Positions 26,861 to 36,417 are shown, counted from the first letter of the stretch. The stretch is 64,000 bases of DNA from Methylobacterium aquaticum (GCF_016804325.1 NZ_CP043627.1:6603001-6667000); one strand, 5' to 3'. The notes: generated by a model from the letters alone, not told the origin. Translations and numbers: made by a program.

Positions 26861-26896
26861 CGAGAACCCTCCCCCGCAGAGGGGGGAGGGTTCTCG
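26861..26896. terminator. 15-bp GC-rich stem-loop between convergent genes
   Basis: CGAGAACCCTCCCCC (26861-26875) pairs perfectly with the segment 26882-26896 around a 6-nt loop, between the end of the Liv-type operon and the end of the convergent FKBP gene. Position and stability suggest a bidirectional terminator, although no clear T-tract follows on either strand. Confidence 0.65.
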
Positions 26897-26931
26897 CGCG
26901 GCGGCCGTCGCTCCCGCTCTGCGCCACACGC

Positions 26932-27354
26932 TCAGCGCACGCCGAGCAGTTCCACGTCGAACATCAGCGTGGCGTTCGGCGGGATCACGCCGCCGGCGCC
27001 GCGGGGGCCGTAGCCGAGCTCGGGCGGGATCACCAGGGTGCGCTTGCCGCCGACCTTCATGGTCGACAGGCCCTCGTCCCAGCCCTTGATGACCTGGCCG
27101 GTGCCGACGGCGAAGCTCAGCGGCTGGCCGCGGTCGAGGGAGCTGTCGAACTTCTTGCCCTTCTGCCCGTCCTGGTAGAGCCAGCCGGTATAGTGGACGT
27201 TGACGGTCTGGCCGGTCTTCGGCTGCGGGCCGGTGCCGACCACGTCGTCCTTGTACTGGAGGCCGGACGGGGCGGTGGTGAACGAGGCGGCGGAGGCTGA
27301 GGCGGTCATGGCGATCGTGAGGGCTCCGGCAAGGAAGAGGGGCGAACGGCGCAT
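26932..27354 (-). CDS. FKBP-type peptidyl-prolyl cis-trans isomerase, exported
   Basis: This 140-aa protein is a single FKBP domain that speeds proline isomerisation during protein folding in the periplasm. It has a signal peptide (RRSPLFLAGALTIAMTASASAA), then the FKBP pattern: GLQYKDDVVGTGPQPKTGQTVNVHYTG split around the domain start, FDSSLDRGQPLSF, VIKGWDEGLSTMKVGGKR, and IPPELGYG with IPPNATLMFDVELL at the end. The length fits a minimal FkpA/FKBP12-like enzyme. ATG at 27354 is the natural start. It stands alone between the Liv operon and the trehalose-phosphatase gene. Confidence 0.94.
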   Translation of the reverse strand: MRRSPLFLAGALTIAMTASASAASFTTAPSGLQYKDDVVGTGPQPKTGQTVNVHYTGWLYQDGQKGKKFDSSLDRGQPLSFAVGTGQVIKGWDEGLSTMKVGGKRTLVIPPELGYGPRGAGGVIPPNATLMFDVELLGVR

Positions 27355-27423
27355 CGACGGGATCGTTCCTGTGCGTGACGTCGGGACCTGAGTTAGGGCG
27401 GAGCGGCGTCGAGGGACAGGGCG

Positions 27424-28176
27424 TCAGGCCAAGGCGAGCGATTCGGGGTCGATCGGTCCGCCCTCGGCCCAGCCGAGGAGCAGGTCCCGCACCGCCGCCG
27501 GATCGGCCACCCGGTGGCGGGCGACCGTCTCGCCGGGCCCGACCCGGATCGTGATCCCGCCATCCTCGTTCACCGGCACGAAGGCCTTCTCGTCGGTGAG
27601 GTCGTCGCCGATGAAGATCGCCCGCCGGCCGGCATAGGGCGCCTCGCGCAGGAGGGCCCGGATGGCGTGCCCCTTGGTGGCGCTGGCGGGCAGGATCTCG
27701 GCCACCGCCTTGCCCTGCTGGAGCCGGTAGGCCTCGCCGAGGATTCCGGCGACGGAAGCGGCGGCCGATTGCGCGCGGGCGGCATCGGCCGTGGTCGCGA
27801 GCCGCCAATGCACCGCGACCGAGCAGCCCTTGTCCTCGATCAGCACGCCGTCGAGGTCGGCCACCGCCCGCTGCAGGGTCTCGACGCCCGCCCGCAGGGC
27901 CGGATGCGCCGCCGGATCGCCGCCGGTCACCTCGCCGCCGCGGCGCATCTCGACCCCGTGCAGGCCGGCGACGTCGAAGCGCTCCGGGCTCAGGAAGCCG
28001 TCGATGCTGGCGATCGGCCGCCCGGTCACCAGCGCCAGCGCCCCGCCGAGGCGGGCGCGCAGCCGCGCCAGTCCCGGCGGCAGGGCGGGCGGCACCACGA
28101 CGCCGTCCGGGCGGGGGGCGATCTCGACCAGGGTCCCGTCGAAATCGAGGAAGAGGGCGTAGGCCGTGTCGGTCAA
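27424..28176 (-). CDS. otsB: Trehalose-6-phosphate phosphatase
   Basis: This 250-aa HAD-superfamily enzyme dephosphorylates trehalose-6-phosphate to trehalose, the last step of the OtsAB stress-protectant pathway. The nucleophile motif is LFLDFDGTLVEIAPRPDGV, followed by VTGRPIASIDGFL, GLHGVEMRRG, the conserved lysine segment KGHAIRALL and the metal-binding GDDLTDEKAF. I choose the TTG at 28176: AGGAG lies ten bases upstream and the product starts just before the catalytic motif, as in the family. The frame opens much further upstream with non-coding character. No otsA neighbour is in the window. Confidence 0.9.
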   Translation of the reverse strand: MTDTAYALFLDFDGTLVEIAPRPDGVVVPPALPPGLARLRARLGGALALVTGRPIASIDGFLSPERFDVAGLHGVEMRRGGEVTGGDPAAHPALRAGVETLQRAVADLDGVLIEDKGCSVAVHWRLATTADAARAQSAAASVAGILGEAYRLQQGKAVAEILPASATKGHAIRALLREAPYAGRRAIFIGDDLTDEKAFVPVNEDGGITIRVGPGETVARHRVADPAAVRDLLLGWAEGGPIDPESLALA

Positions 28177-28670
28177 GGGATCGCGTCTCCTGTCGCTGCC
28201 GGGGCTGGAGCATCGTCCGACGAAGCGGATACCCGTCCGTCGCAGAACATGCGGCCGGGTCAAAGGCCTCGGGGCCGCGTCCGATCGGGGCGTGACCGGG
28301 CGCTGCCCTCGCCGTGGACGGGGTGCCGCGACCGGCCCGCATCCGGGGGTTAAACCGCAACCGGGCCCGCGAGGCAAAGTGCCGGAGGGCGCGGCGCGAC
28401 GGCATCGTGTCGCGGGAGCACCGGACAGCCGGTCGACGCGCCCACCCGAGGACGGAGATGCCGTGAGCGATGACGCAAATTCCGTGGCACCGCTCCGGCT
28501 CCGATGACAGAATTCACTCAAATATCAGTCGGGGGAAGAGAAAGCTTGCGTTGGGCTTGGCGGTGCGGCGCGTCCCGCGAGACACGCCGTCCCGATCCGC
28601 GGGGCCACGGGATGAAGGGTTTCGGCCGGCCCTAACCGTCATTTGCTGGACTGCGTCAGGAAGGTAACCT
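28177..28670. other. Intergenic region between divergent otsB and GGDEF-EAL genes
   Basis: About 490 bp without a gene I can support. It must hold the divergent promoters of the trehalose-phosphatase gene and the GGDEF-EAL gene. The part near 28490-28560 is less GC-rich, but no promoter boxes stand out. Confidence 0.4.
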
Positions 28671-30713
28671 TTGATTCAAGCGGCCGTGATTTCTGACAGG
28701 GATCGCGGTGCGATGATCGGCGGGACCGGACGGGGTGGACGCGCAGTGCGTAAGGTGCAGACCATCGTCGACCTGTTCCGGGTCGATACCGGAAGCCCGG
28801 ACCTGATGCGGGCGCAGGTCCAGGCCCTGCACAGCCAGGTGCCCTTGCTCTACGTCATCCTGGCGATCAACTCGACGGCCCTGGCCTACACCTATCTGGG
28901 CGCGGCGCCGGACCGGCTCACGCTCTATCCGCTGGGTGCCCTCCTGGCGGTGTGCGCCGTACGCCTCGGCCTGTGGCTGCGCCGGGCCCGGCAGCCGATC
29001 GACGAGACCCGGATCGCCGCCAAGCTGCGGCTCACGGTCGTTCTCGCCGGCGCGCTGGCGGTCGGCTTCATGGCGTGGTGCTGCACGCTCTTCGCGTATG
29101 GCGACGCCGACGCCAGGGCCCACATGCTGTTCTATGTCGGCACCACCACGATCGCCTGCGTGTTCTGCCTGGGGCCGTTGCGGGCGGCCGCCCTGCTGGT
29201 GACGGCGATCGTCACGGTTCTCTTCTGCCTCCACGTCAGCAGCCTCGACAACCAGGTCATGCGGGCGATCGGCCTCAACCTGGTGATCGTCAGCGCCGCC
29301 CTGGCCTTCGTGATCCTGACCTACTACCGCAACTTCACCCGTCTGATCGGGCAGCAGGTCGAGCTCGGCCGCCTGAGCCGGGAGAACCTGCGCCTCGCCA
29401 ATCTCGACATGCTGACCGAGCTGCCCAACCGCCGCAGCTTCTTCGCCTCCCTCGACCAGGCCGTGGGCGAGGCGGAGGCGGAGCCTCGGACGTTCGTCGT
29501 CGGCCTCATCGACCTCGACGGGTTCAAGCCGGTGAACGACGCCCACGGGCACGGCGCGGGCGATGCCGTGCTGCAGGAGGTGGCCCGGCGCGTGCGGGAG
29601 GTGGTGGGCGAGGCCGGCGTGGTGGCGCGCATCGGCGGCGACGAGTTCGGCCTCATCCTGCGCGGCACCACGGCGCTCGCCACGACGGGCGAGGCGATCT
29701 GCGGCGCGCTCGCGGCGCCGTTCCGGCTGCCGCATGGCGGCAGCGCCCAGATCGGCGCGTCGATCGGCTTTGCCGCCTATCCGGAGGCGGGCCGCAAGGC
29801 GGCCCAGCTGGTCGAGCGGGCCGATTACGCCCTGTACTACGCCAAGGCGCAGAGCCGCGGCGCCGCCGTGCTGTTCACCGAGGAGCACGAGCGGCTCCTG
29901 CGCACCCAGAGCGTGATCGAGCAGGCCCTGCGCCACGCCGATTTGTCCCGCGAGATGAGCCTGGTCTTCCAGCCGATCGTCGATGTGCGGCGCGGCCGCA
30001 CGGTGGCATTCGAGGCGCTGGCACGCTGGACGAGCCCTGAACTCGGCCCGGTCTCGCCTGCGGTGTTCGTGCCGATCGCCGAACGCTCGGGCCTCATCAC
30101 CCGCATCACCGCGGCCTTGTTCGGCCAGGCGCTCGCCGCCGCCCGGGCCTGGCCGGACCGGGTCGCCCTGTCCTTCAACCTGTCGATGGCGGACATCGCC
30201 TCGCCGCAGGCCGCCGCCGGCCTCGTCGCGGCCATCCGGGCGAGCGGTCTTGCGCCGGAGCGGGTGATCCTGGAGGTGACCGAGACCGCGCTGATCCAGG
30301 ACGTGGCCCAGGCCCAGACCGTGCTCGAGACCCTGAAGGCCACCGGCATCGCCATCGCGCTCGACGATTTCGGCACCGGCTACTCCTCCCTGAGCTACGT
30401 CCACCGCCTGCCGCTGGACAAGCTCAAGATCGACCGCAGCTTCGTCAGCGAGATCACCACCGATCCGGCGAGCCGCGACATCGTCACGTCGATCGCCGCG
30501 CTCGCCCGCAACCTGAAGCTCGACTGCGTGGTGGAGGGGATCGAGACCGCCGAGCAGTCGCGCCTGCTGGAGGAACTCGGCTTCATGCTGATGCAGGGCT
30601 ACCATTTTCACCGGCCGATGAGCTTCTCCGACACTCTGCGCTACCTGGATTCCGAGGCGGTGCGGGCGATCCGGCCGGTCCAGGCGGTCGCTCGGCAGCA
30701 AGCGGTCGCCTGA
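28671..30713 (+). CDS. Multi-pass membrane GGDEF-EAL cyclic-di-GMP protein
   Basis: This 680-aa protein has about five or six hydrophobic helices in residues 55-225 (for example PLLYVILAINSTALAYTYLG and NLVIVSAALAFVILTYY), then a GGDEF domain with intact RIGGDEFGLIL, then an EAL domain with EALARW, LEVTETAL and DDFGTGYSSLSY. Both domains look catalytically competent. The membrane part resembles MASE-type sensors of unknown signal. I keep the TTG at 28671 because AGGAAGG lies six bases upstream; an ATG at 28713 and GTG at 28746 are possible. The last residues have no further domain. Confidence 0.91.
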   Translation: MIQAAVISDRDRGAMIGGTGRGGRAVRKVQTIVDLFRVDTGSPDLMRAQVQALHSQVPLLYVILAINSTALAYTYLGAAPDRLTLYPLGALLAVCAVRLGLWLRRARQPIDETRIAAKLRLTVVLAGALAVGFMAWCCTLFAYGDADARAHMLFYVGTTTIACVFCLGPLRAAALLVTAIVTVLFCLHVSSLDNQVMRAIGLNLVIVSAALAFVILTYYRNFTRLIGQQVELGRLSRENLRLANLDMLTELPNRRSFFASLDQAVGEAEAEPRTFVVGLIDLDGFKPVNDAHGHGAGDAVLQEVARRVREVVGEAGVVARIGGDEFGLILRGTTALATTGEAICGALAAPFRLPHGGSAQIGASIGFAAYPEAGRKAAQLVERADYALYYAKAQSRGAAVLFTEEHERLLRTQSVIEQALRHADLSREMSLVFQPIVDVRRGRTVAFEALARWTSPELGPVSPAVFVPIAERSGLITRITAALFGQALAAARAWPDRVALSFNLSMADIASPQAAAGLVAAIRASGLAPERVILEVTETALIQDVAQAQTVLETLKATGIAIALDDFGTGYSSLSYVHRLPLDKLKIDRSFVSEITTDPASRDIVTSIAALARNLKLDCVVEGIETAEQSRLLEELGFMLMQGYHFHRPMSFSDTLRYLDSEAVRAIRPVQAVARQQAVA

Positions 30714-30754
30714 GCGGGAACCGGCCGCCCGGCCCGAAAGGGGAGGGGTCGGCC

Positions 30755-31408
30755 ATGCTCACCTACGCCATCGGCGACATTCACGGCCGCGCGGATCGGC
30801 TCGCCCGCCTGCTTGCCCGGATCGAGGCGCACCGCGCCGGGCGCCCGCGCCGCCTGGTCTTTCTCGGCGACGCCATCGACCGCGGTCCGGACAGCGCCGG
30901 AGCGGTGGCCATGGTGCGCGACCTCCAGGCCCGCGAGCCGGATTCCGTGACGTGCCTGATGGGCAACCACGAGGCGATGCTGCTCGACGCGGTCGCCGGA
31001 ACCGGCCTCGACCTGTGGCGGCTCAATGGCGGCGGCCCGACGCTCAGGTCCTACGGCGTGACGCAGCCCTGCGACCTGCCGGCGGATGTCGTCGCCTGGA
31101 TCGCCGCCCTGCCGACCCTGCACGGCGACGCGCGGCGCTGGTACGTCCATGGCGGCCTCGACCCGGCCCGGGGCGCGGAAGGCAGCGACCGCGAGACCCG
31201 GCTATGGATGCGCGAGCCGTTCCTGTCCGCGAACCACGATTTCGGCCGCCACGTCGTCCACGGACATACCCCGACGCGGGACGGCCGGCCGGAGCTGCTT
31301 GCCCGCCGCACCAACCTCGATACGGGCGCAGTGTTCGGCGGCCCGCTCACCGCCGGAGTGTTCACGGGCGAGCAGGGGCCGCCGGTGGAGGTGCTGGCGG
31401 TGCGGTAG
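30755..31408 (+). CDS. Calcineurin-like metallophosphatase (PrpA/ApaH-type)
   Basis: This 217-aa cytosolic phosphoesterase of the bacterial Ser/Thr phosphatase group has the ordered metal-binding motifs GDIHG, GDAIDRGP, GNHEA, a mid-sequence histidine (YVHGG) and HGHTP. Substrates could be phosphoproteins or dinucleotides. The ATG at 30755 follows GGGGAGGGG. It is 41 bp downstream of the GGDEF-EAL gene on the same strand and may be co-transcribed with it. Confidence 0.92.
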   Translation: MLTYAIGDIHGRADRLARLLARIEAHRAGRPRRLVFLGDAIDRGPDSAGAVAMVRDLQAREPDSVTCLMGNHEAMLLDAVAGTGLDLWRLNGGGPTLRSYGVTQPCDLPADVVAWIAALPTLHGDARRWYVHGGLDPARGAEGSDRETRLWMREPFLSANHDFGRHVVHGHTPTRDGRPELLARRTNLDTGAVFGGPLTAGVFTGEQGPPVEVLAVR

Positions 31409-31451
31409 CGATTTTCGGAGCTTTCGCACCGGATTTTCTCGCACCCACCGA

Positions 31452-31592
31452 GTCATTCCGGGGCTCGCCGCAGGCGAGAGCCCGGAATCCAGAGCCGAGG
31501 GCGGTTCAGGGTAAGGCGGAAGACTCTCCGCCTTTCCTGGAAAAAACCTGAGTTTATGAATTCCGGGCTCCGCTACGCGACCCCGGAATGAC
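31452..31592. repeat. Family B palindromic intergenic repeat, copy 1
   Basis: An element of about 140 bp with GTCATTCCGGGG at the left end and CCCCGGAATGAC at the right end. Each end forms its own hairpin (ATTCCGGG/CCCGGAAT with a variable 10-20 nt centre), and the two ends are complementary to each other. Related copies lie at 42112-42249, 46401-46536 and 53068-53204. It sits between the convergent phosphatase and transketolase genes. Confidence 0.88.
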
Positions 31593-31603
31593 GGGGAGGA
31601 TGC

Positions 31604-31634
31604 GAAGTTCCGCCGGAGAAACCCGGCGGACTTC
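31604..31634 (-). terminator. Probable terminator hairpin after transketolase
   Basis: GAAGTTCCGCCGG (31604-31616) can pair with CCGGCGGACTTC (31623-31634) with one bulged base and a loop of about six bases. It lies 15 bp past the stop of the leftward transketolase gene. Also usable on the plus strand, where GTCTTT follows. Confidence 0.5.
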
Positions 31635-31648
31635 GTCTTTCCGTCGCC

Positions 31649-33724
31649 TCAGCCCTTCTTCGCCACCTGCGCGCGCGCCGCCTCCAGCACCTTCTCCGGC
31701 GTGAAGCCGAACTTGGACTGCAGGTCCTTGATCGGCGCCGAGGAGCCGAAGGTGTGCATGCCCAGGATCGTGCCGGTGCTGCCGGTGTAGCGGTCCCAGC
31801 CGATCACCGAGCCCTGCTCGACCGCGACGCGGGCCGTCACCTCGGGCGGCAGCACGCTGTTGCGGTAGGCCTCGTCCTGCTGCTCGAACAGGTCCCAGGA
31901 CGGCATCGACACCACCCGGGCCTTCACGCCCTCCGACCGAAGCGTCTCGTAGGCGGAAAGGCAGAGTTGCACCTCGGAGCCGGTGCCGATCAGGATCACG
32001 TCCGGCTTCGCCTCATCGGCGCCAGCGAGCACGTAGGCGCCCTTCGCCACACCGGAGGCCGGGGCGTACCTCGTCCGGTCGACGGTCGGCAGCGGCTGGC
32101 GGCTGAGCGCCAGCACCGCCGGCTGGTGCTTGAGCTGCATGATGACCCGATAGGCCTCCGCCACCTCGTTGGCGTCGGCCGGGCGGAAGGTGACGAGGCC
32201 GGGGATCGCGCGGAGCGCCAGCAGGTGCTCGACCGGCTGGTGGGTCGGCCCGTCCTCGCCCACCCCGATCGAATCGTGGGTGAAGACGTGGAAGACCGGC
32301 AGCTCCATCAGGGCGGCGAGCCGGATCGGCGGGCGCATGTAGTCGGAGAAGACCAGGAAGGTCGCCCCGTAGGCGCGCAGGCCCACCAGACCGAGGCCGT
32401 TGACGATCGAGCCCATCGCGTGCTCGCGTACGCCGAAATGGATGTTGCGTCCGCCGGGCGTGAACGGCCCGAGGGTGCCGGCCTCCGGGCTCTCGAGCTT
32501 GGTCTTGTTCGAGGGCGCGAGGTCGGCCGAGCCGCCGAGCAGCCACGGCACCCGGTTGGCGATGGCGTTGAGCACCTTGCCCGACGATTCGCGGGTGGCC
32601 AGCCCCTTGGCGTCGGCGGGGAAGACCGGGATGTCGGCATCCCAGTCCTCCGGCAGGCCGCCGGCGAGATAGGTGGCGAGATCCTTGGCGAGGCCCGCAT
32701 CCCCGGCCTTCACCTCCTCGACCAGCGCCAGCCACTCCTCCCGCAGGGCCTTGCCGCGGGCGCCGATGCCTTGGCGGAAGTTGTCGTAGACGCCGTCCGG
32801 CACCAGGAACTGCGAGTCCTCCGGCCAGCCATAGGCGCGCTTGGCGCCCTTGACCTCGTCGGGGCCGAGCGCGTCCGAATGGGCCTTCGGGGTGCCCTGC
32901 TTCGTCGGCGCGCCGTAGCCGATCACCGAGTTGACGATGATCAGCGTCGGGCGGTCGCCCGATTGCAGGAAGGTCTCGATGGCGTGGGACACCGCCACCG
33001 TGTCGTTGGCGTCGGCGACGCGCAGCACCTGCCAGCCATAGGCCAGGAAGCGGGCGGCGACCTCCTCGCTGAAGGCGAGGTCGGTATGGCCCTCGATGGT
33101 GATGGTGTTGTTGTCGTAGATCCAGCACAGGTTCGACAGGCGCAGGTGCCCGGCGATCGAGGCCGCCTCGGCCGAGACGCCCTCCATCAGGTCGCCGTCG
33201 CTGCACATCGCATAGACGTTGTAGTCGAAGAGCGGCTGGTCGCCATAGGCCAGGCGCTCGCCGAGGAAGCGGCCGCCCATCGCCATGCCGACGGAATTCG
33301 CCACGCCCTGGCCGAGCGGCCCGGTGGTCACCTCGACGCCGGTGGTGAAGTGGTATTCCGGGTGGCCCGGGGTGCGGCTGTCGAGCTGGCGGAACTTCTT
33401 GATGTCCTCCAGGCTCACCGCCGGGGCGTTGGCCCCGTCCTTCTCCGCCACCTCGGCGAGGTGGAGGAGGCTGTAGAGCAGCATCGAGGCATGGCCGACC
33501 GAGAGCACGAAGCGGTCGCGGTTCGGCCAGTGCGGGTTCGCCGGATCGTAGCGGAGATAGTGGTTCCACAGGGTGAAGGCGACGGGGGCGAGGCCCATCG
33601 GCGCGCCGGCATGGCCGGAATTGGCCTTCTGCACCGCATCGATCGTCAGCGTGCGGATCGTGTCGATGCTGCGCTGGTCGATCTCGCTGGTGCCGGCCTT
33701 CGGCTTGGTGTCGGCTGCGCTCAT
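31649..33724 (-). CDS. tkt: Transketolase
   Basis: This 691-aa thiamine-diphosphate enzyme moves two-carbon units between sugar phosphates in the pentose phosphate and related cycles. It has IRTLTIDAVQKANSGHAGAPMG at the start (split motif with the His and Gly of the substrate site), the ThDP-binding CSDGDLMEGVSAEAASIAG followed by DNN, a central pyrimidine domain with HDSIGVGEDGPTHQPVEHL, and the C-terminal domain with GTGSEVQL. Length is normal for the family. It lies 47 bp downstream of the GH15 gene and is likely in the same leftward unit. Confidence 0.96.
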   Translation of the reverse strand: MSAADTKPKAGTSEIDQRSIDTIRTLTIDAVQKANSGHAGAPMGLAPVAFTLWNHYLRYDPANPHWPNRDRFVLSVGHASMLLYSLLHLAEVAEKDGANAPAVSLEDIKKFRQLDSRTPGHPEYHFTTGVEVTTGPLGQGVANSVGMAMGGRFLGERLAYGDQPLFDYNVYAMCSDGDLMEGVSAEAASIAGHLRLSNLCWIYDNNTITIEGHTDLAFSEEVAARFLAYGWQVLRVADANDTVAVSHAIETFLQSGDRPTLIIVNSVIGYGAPTKQGTPKAHSDALGPDEVKGAKRAYGWPEDSQFLVPDGVYDNFRQGIGARGKALREEWLALVEEVKAGDAGLAKDLATYLAGGLPEDWDADIPVFPADAKGLATRESSGKVLNAIANRVPWLLGGSADLAPSNKTKLESPEAGTLGPFTPGGRNIHFGVREHAMGSIVNGLGLVGLRAYGATFLVFSDYMRPPIRLAALMELPVFHVFTHDSIGVGEDGPTHQPVEHLLALRAIPGLVTFRPADANEVAEAYRVIMQLKHQPAVLALSRQPLPTVDRTRYAPASGVAKGAYVLAGADEAKPDVILIGTGSEVQLCLSAYETLRSEGVKARVVSMPSWDLFEQQDEAYRNSVLPPEVTARVAVEQGSVIGWDRYTGSTGTILGMHTFGSSAPIKDLQSKFGFTPEKVLEAARAQVAKKG

Positions 33725-33771
33725 CTCAGGGCCTCGTCGGTCGAAGAAGGGGTCGGTGCTCCGCGACGGTT

Positions 33772-35658
33772 CTACGTCGCGGGGCTCTCGGCCGCCTGCG
33801 GGTGCATCACGGGCTGACCGCCCGGATGGCCCGCCGCGTCCGGGTCTCCGCCGCGCTCCTTAGCGGGTCCGATCGCCCGACTGAAGTTCAGAAGCGTGTT
33901 GACGAGTGCGACATGGCTGAACGCCTGCGGAAAATTGCCGACCTGGCGCTTGCGGACCGGGTCGTACTCCTCGGCCAGCAGCCCGACATCGTTGCACAGC
34001 GACAGCAGTCGCTCGATGAGCGACCTCGCCTCGTCGCAGCGGCCGAGCCCGATCAGGTTGTCGGCGTACCAGAAGCTGCACGGCAGGAACGCGCCTTCGC
34101 CGGCGGGCAGGCCGTCGGTCGTCTGCTCGCTGGTGTCGTAGCGCAGGATGAAGCCCTCGTGCATCAGGTCGCGGCCGATCGCCTCGACGGTGCCGACGAC
34201 CCGCGGGTCGTCCTGGGGCAGGAAGCCCATATGGGCGATGAGCAGCAGGCTCGCGTCCAGGTCCTTCGCGCCGTAATGCTGCACGAAGCTGTTGCGCTCG
34301 CGGTCGAAGCCCTTCTCGCAGACCTCGCGGTGGATCTCGTCGCGCACGCCGCGCCAGCGCGCGACGGCCTCGGAATCGCCGGCCGTCGGCTCGTCGTCGG
34401 TGACGTGGTCCTCGTAGAACCGGATCGCCCGGTCGAAGGCGACCCAGGCCATCACCTTCGAGTGGACGAAGTGCTTGCGCCCGCCGCGCACCTCCCAGAT
34501 GCCCTCGTCGGGCTCGCGCCAGACCCGCTCCAGGTGATCGAGGAGCGCGCGGCCGACCCGGACGCCAGATTCGTCGGCCAGCATCCCGCGCTGGTGGGCC
34601 TGGAACAGGGCGTCGAACAACTCGCCGTAGACGTCGAGCTGGAATTGCTGGGCCGCCGCGTTGCCGATCCGCACCGGGCGCGACCCCTCGTAGCCGGGCA
34701 GCCAGTCGAGCTCGATCTCGGGCAGCAGGCGCTCGCCGGCGATGCCGTAGAGGATGTGGGCCTGGGCGGGGCTGCCGGCCACCGCCCGGGTGAGCCAGTC
34801 GCGCCAGGCCCGCGCCTCGTCGATATAGCCCGCATCCATGAGCGCGAGCAGCGTGAAGGTCGAGTCGCGCAGCCAGCAGAACCGGTAATCCCAGTTGCGC
34901 ACGCCGCCGATCTGCTCGGGGAGCGAGGTGGTGGGGGCGGCCACGATGCCGCCGGTCGGCCGGTAGATCAGCGCCTTGAGCGTCAGGAGCGAGCGGGTCA
35001 GCACCGCGTCCCAGGGCGTCCCGCCGCGGCAGCGCTGGCACCAGGAGCGCCACCAGGCGGTGGTGCCGGCGAGCATCCGGCGCGGCTCGATCGGGGGCGG
35101 ATCCTCCTCGTGCGAGAGGCCGTAGCTCAGCACGAAGGCCACGCTCTGCCCGGCCTCGACCGTGAACTCCGACACCGTGGTCTGGCCGACGCCCTTCAGC
35201 GGCGCGCGGGTGCGCAGGACCAGCTTGTTCGGCCCGGCGATGGCGCGCAGGTCGTCGTTCTCGCTGCGCGACACCCAGGGGACGGCGGAGCCGTAATCGA
35301 AGCGCACCACCAGGTCCATGCGCATCGCCACCCGGCCGCGCACGCCCTCGACCAGGCGCACGAGATGGGTGCCGTCCTCGACGGGCATGAAGTCGACCAC
35401 CCGCACCGCGCCCTCGGCGGTCTCGTGGGTGGTCTCGAGCACCAGGGTGTTCTCGCGGTAGCACCGGGTGGTCGTCGCCTCGGCGGCGGGCGCGATGCGC
35501 CAGTGGCCGTGATCCTCGCGGGTGCCGAGCAGGGCCGCGAAGCACGCCGAGGCGTCGAAGCGCGGCCAGCACAGCCAGTCCACGCTGCCGTCGCGCCCGA
35601 TCAGCGCCGCGCTGCGCCCATCCCCGACGAGCGCGTAATCCTCGATGAGCAACGCCAT
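33772..35658 (-). CDS. Glycoside hydrolase family 15 (glucoamylase/trehalase-like)
   Basis: This 628-aa cytosolic enzyme of the bacterial GH15 group (glucoamylase or acid-trehalase-like) hydrolyses alpha-glucosides. It has the N-terminal beta-sandwich module (EDYALVGDGRSAALIG, SVDWLCWPRFDA) and an (alpha/alpha)6 barrel with NWDYRFCWLRDSTFTLLAL and EGSRPVRIGNAA, where family members carry their catalytic acids, and CSFWYADNLIGLGR. Several characterised bacterial relatives act on trehalose; with otsB nearby that is a plausible substrate, but specificity is not proven by sequence. ATG at 35658. Confidence 0.92.
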   Translation of the reverse strand: MALLIEDYALVGDGRSAALIGRDGSVDWLCWPRFDASACFAALLGTREDHGHWRIAPAAEATTTRCYRENTLVLETTHETAEGAVRVVDFMPVEDGTHLVRLVEGVRGRVAMRMDLVVRFDYGSAVPWVSRSENDDLRAIAGPNKLVLRTRAPLKGVGQTTVSEFTVEAGQSVAFVLSYGLSHEEDPPPIEPRRMLAGTTAWWRSWCQRCRGGTPWDAVLTRSLLTLKALIYRPTGGIVAAPTTSLPEQIGGVRNWDYRFCWLRDSTFTLLALMDAGYIDEARAWRDWLTRAVAGSPAQAHILYGIAGERLLPEIELDWLPGYEGSRPVRIGNAAAQQFQLDVYGELFDALFQAHQRGMLADESGVRVGRALLDHLERVWREPDEGIWEVRGGRKHFVHSKVMAWVAFDRAIRFYEDHVTDDEPTAGDSEAVARWRGVRDEIHREVCEKGFDRERNSFVQHYGAKDLDASLLLIAHMGFLPQDDPRVVGTVEAIGRDLMHEGFILRYDTSEQTTDGLPAGEGAFLPCSFWYADNLIGLGRCDEARSLIERLLSLCNDVGLLAEEYDPVRKRQVGNFPQAFSHVALVNTLLNFSRAIGPAKERGGDPDAAGHPGGQPVMHPQAAESPAT

Positions 35659-35755
35659 GATGCGTCCCGAACGAAATCCGTGACGCCGTTAGCTAGAGCG
35701 GCCTTCCCTTCGGCCAACCCGCGCCCCGGCGGGCCGGATCCGTGCGGGGCGGAGG

Positions 35756-36417
35756 TCAGCGCCGGCTGTCGATGAGGTCGATCATCGCGGCGCCCGCATT
35801 GGTCACGCCGTCGCCGAGCGCCACCATGGTCTGCGTCACCATCCGGCCGGTCGGCGCGAAGGGAAGCCAGGGACTGGAGCGCTCCGGCTCTCCCCCGGTG
35901 CTCGCCGTGCGGGACGCCGGCATCGGATTGACCGCGTCCGGCTTGCGGGGCCTGAGGTCGTCGGGCCGGGGCGGCGGGCGCAGGTCCGCGAGCGCGGGAG
36001 CCGCTAGCGCGGGCGCGGACAGGGCCGGCACCGAGTGGGGGCGATGCGCGGCCGTGCGGCGCGGGGCCTTGCCGTCGGGCCTGGGCTCGAGGGTCGGCAG
36101 TTCCGGCGCGGCGGCCTCGGCCGGCAGGCCGGCGATCAGCGGGAATTGCCGCTCGAATTCGAGCGGGTAGGGCGCGCGCGCCCGGCCGTCGCCCTCGGTG
36201 CCGATGCGGAAGAGGTCGCCCGGCGGCAGCGGCTGCATCGCGGCGACGTGACCCTCGGGGCCCGCGGCGGCGCCTCGCGCCAGTACAGCGAGCCGGCCGC
36301 GAGACAGACCGCCACGCAGGCCGTGGGCAGGAGCGGCAGGTAGCCCCGCGACGCGCCGGGCAGGCTTCCGATCGCGCTCGCCTCCATCGGCCTGCGCATC
36401 CGCCCGTTCTGCCGCAT
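35756..36417 (-). pseudogene. Membrane-anchored hypothetical protein, apparently frameshifted
   Basis: A convincing start lies at the ATG at 36417, with GAGGAGG six bases upstream. It opens a reading frame with a basic lead and one hydrophobic anchor (LLPTACVAVCLAAGSLYW) and soon loses coding character. From about 36280 to the stop at 35756 a different frame looks like real coding sequence (GDLFRIGTEGDG, YPLEFERQFPLIAG, then Pro/Ala-rich linker, then GRMVTQTMVALGDGV). Joining them needs a one-base deletion (or two-base insertion) near 36250-36290, in a GC-rich tract. This is either a decayed gene or a base-call error. No function is recognised. Confidence 0.6.
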
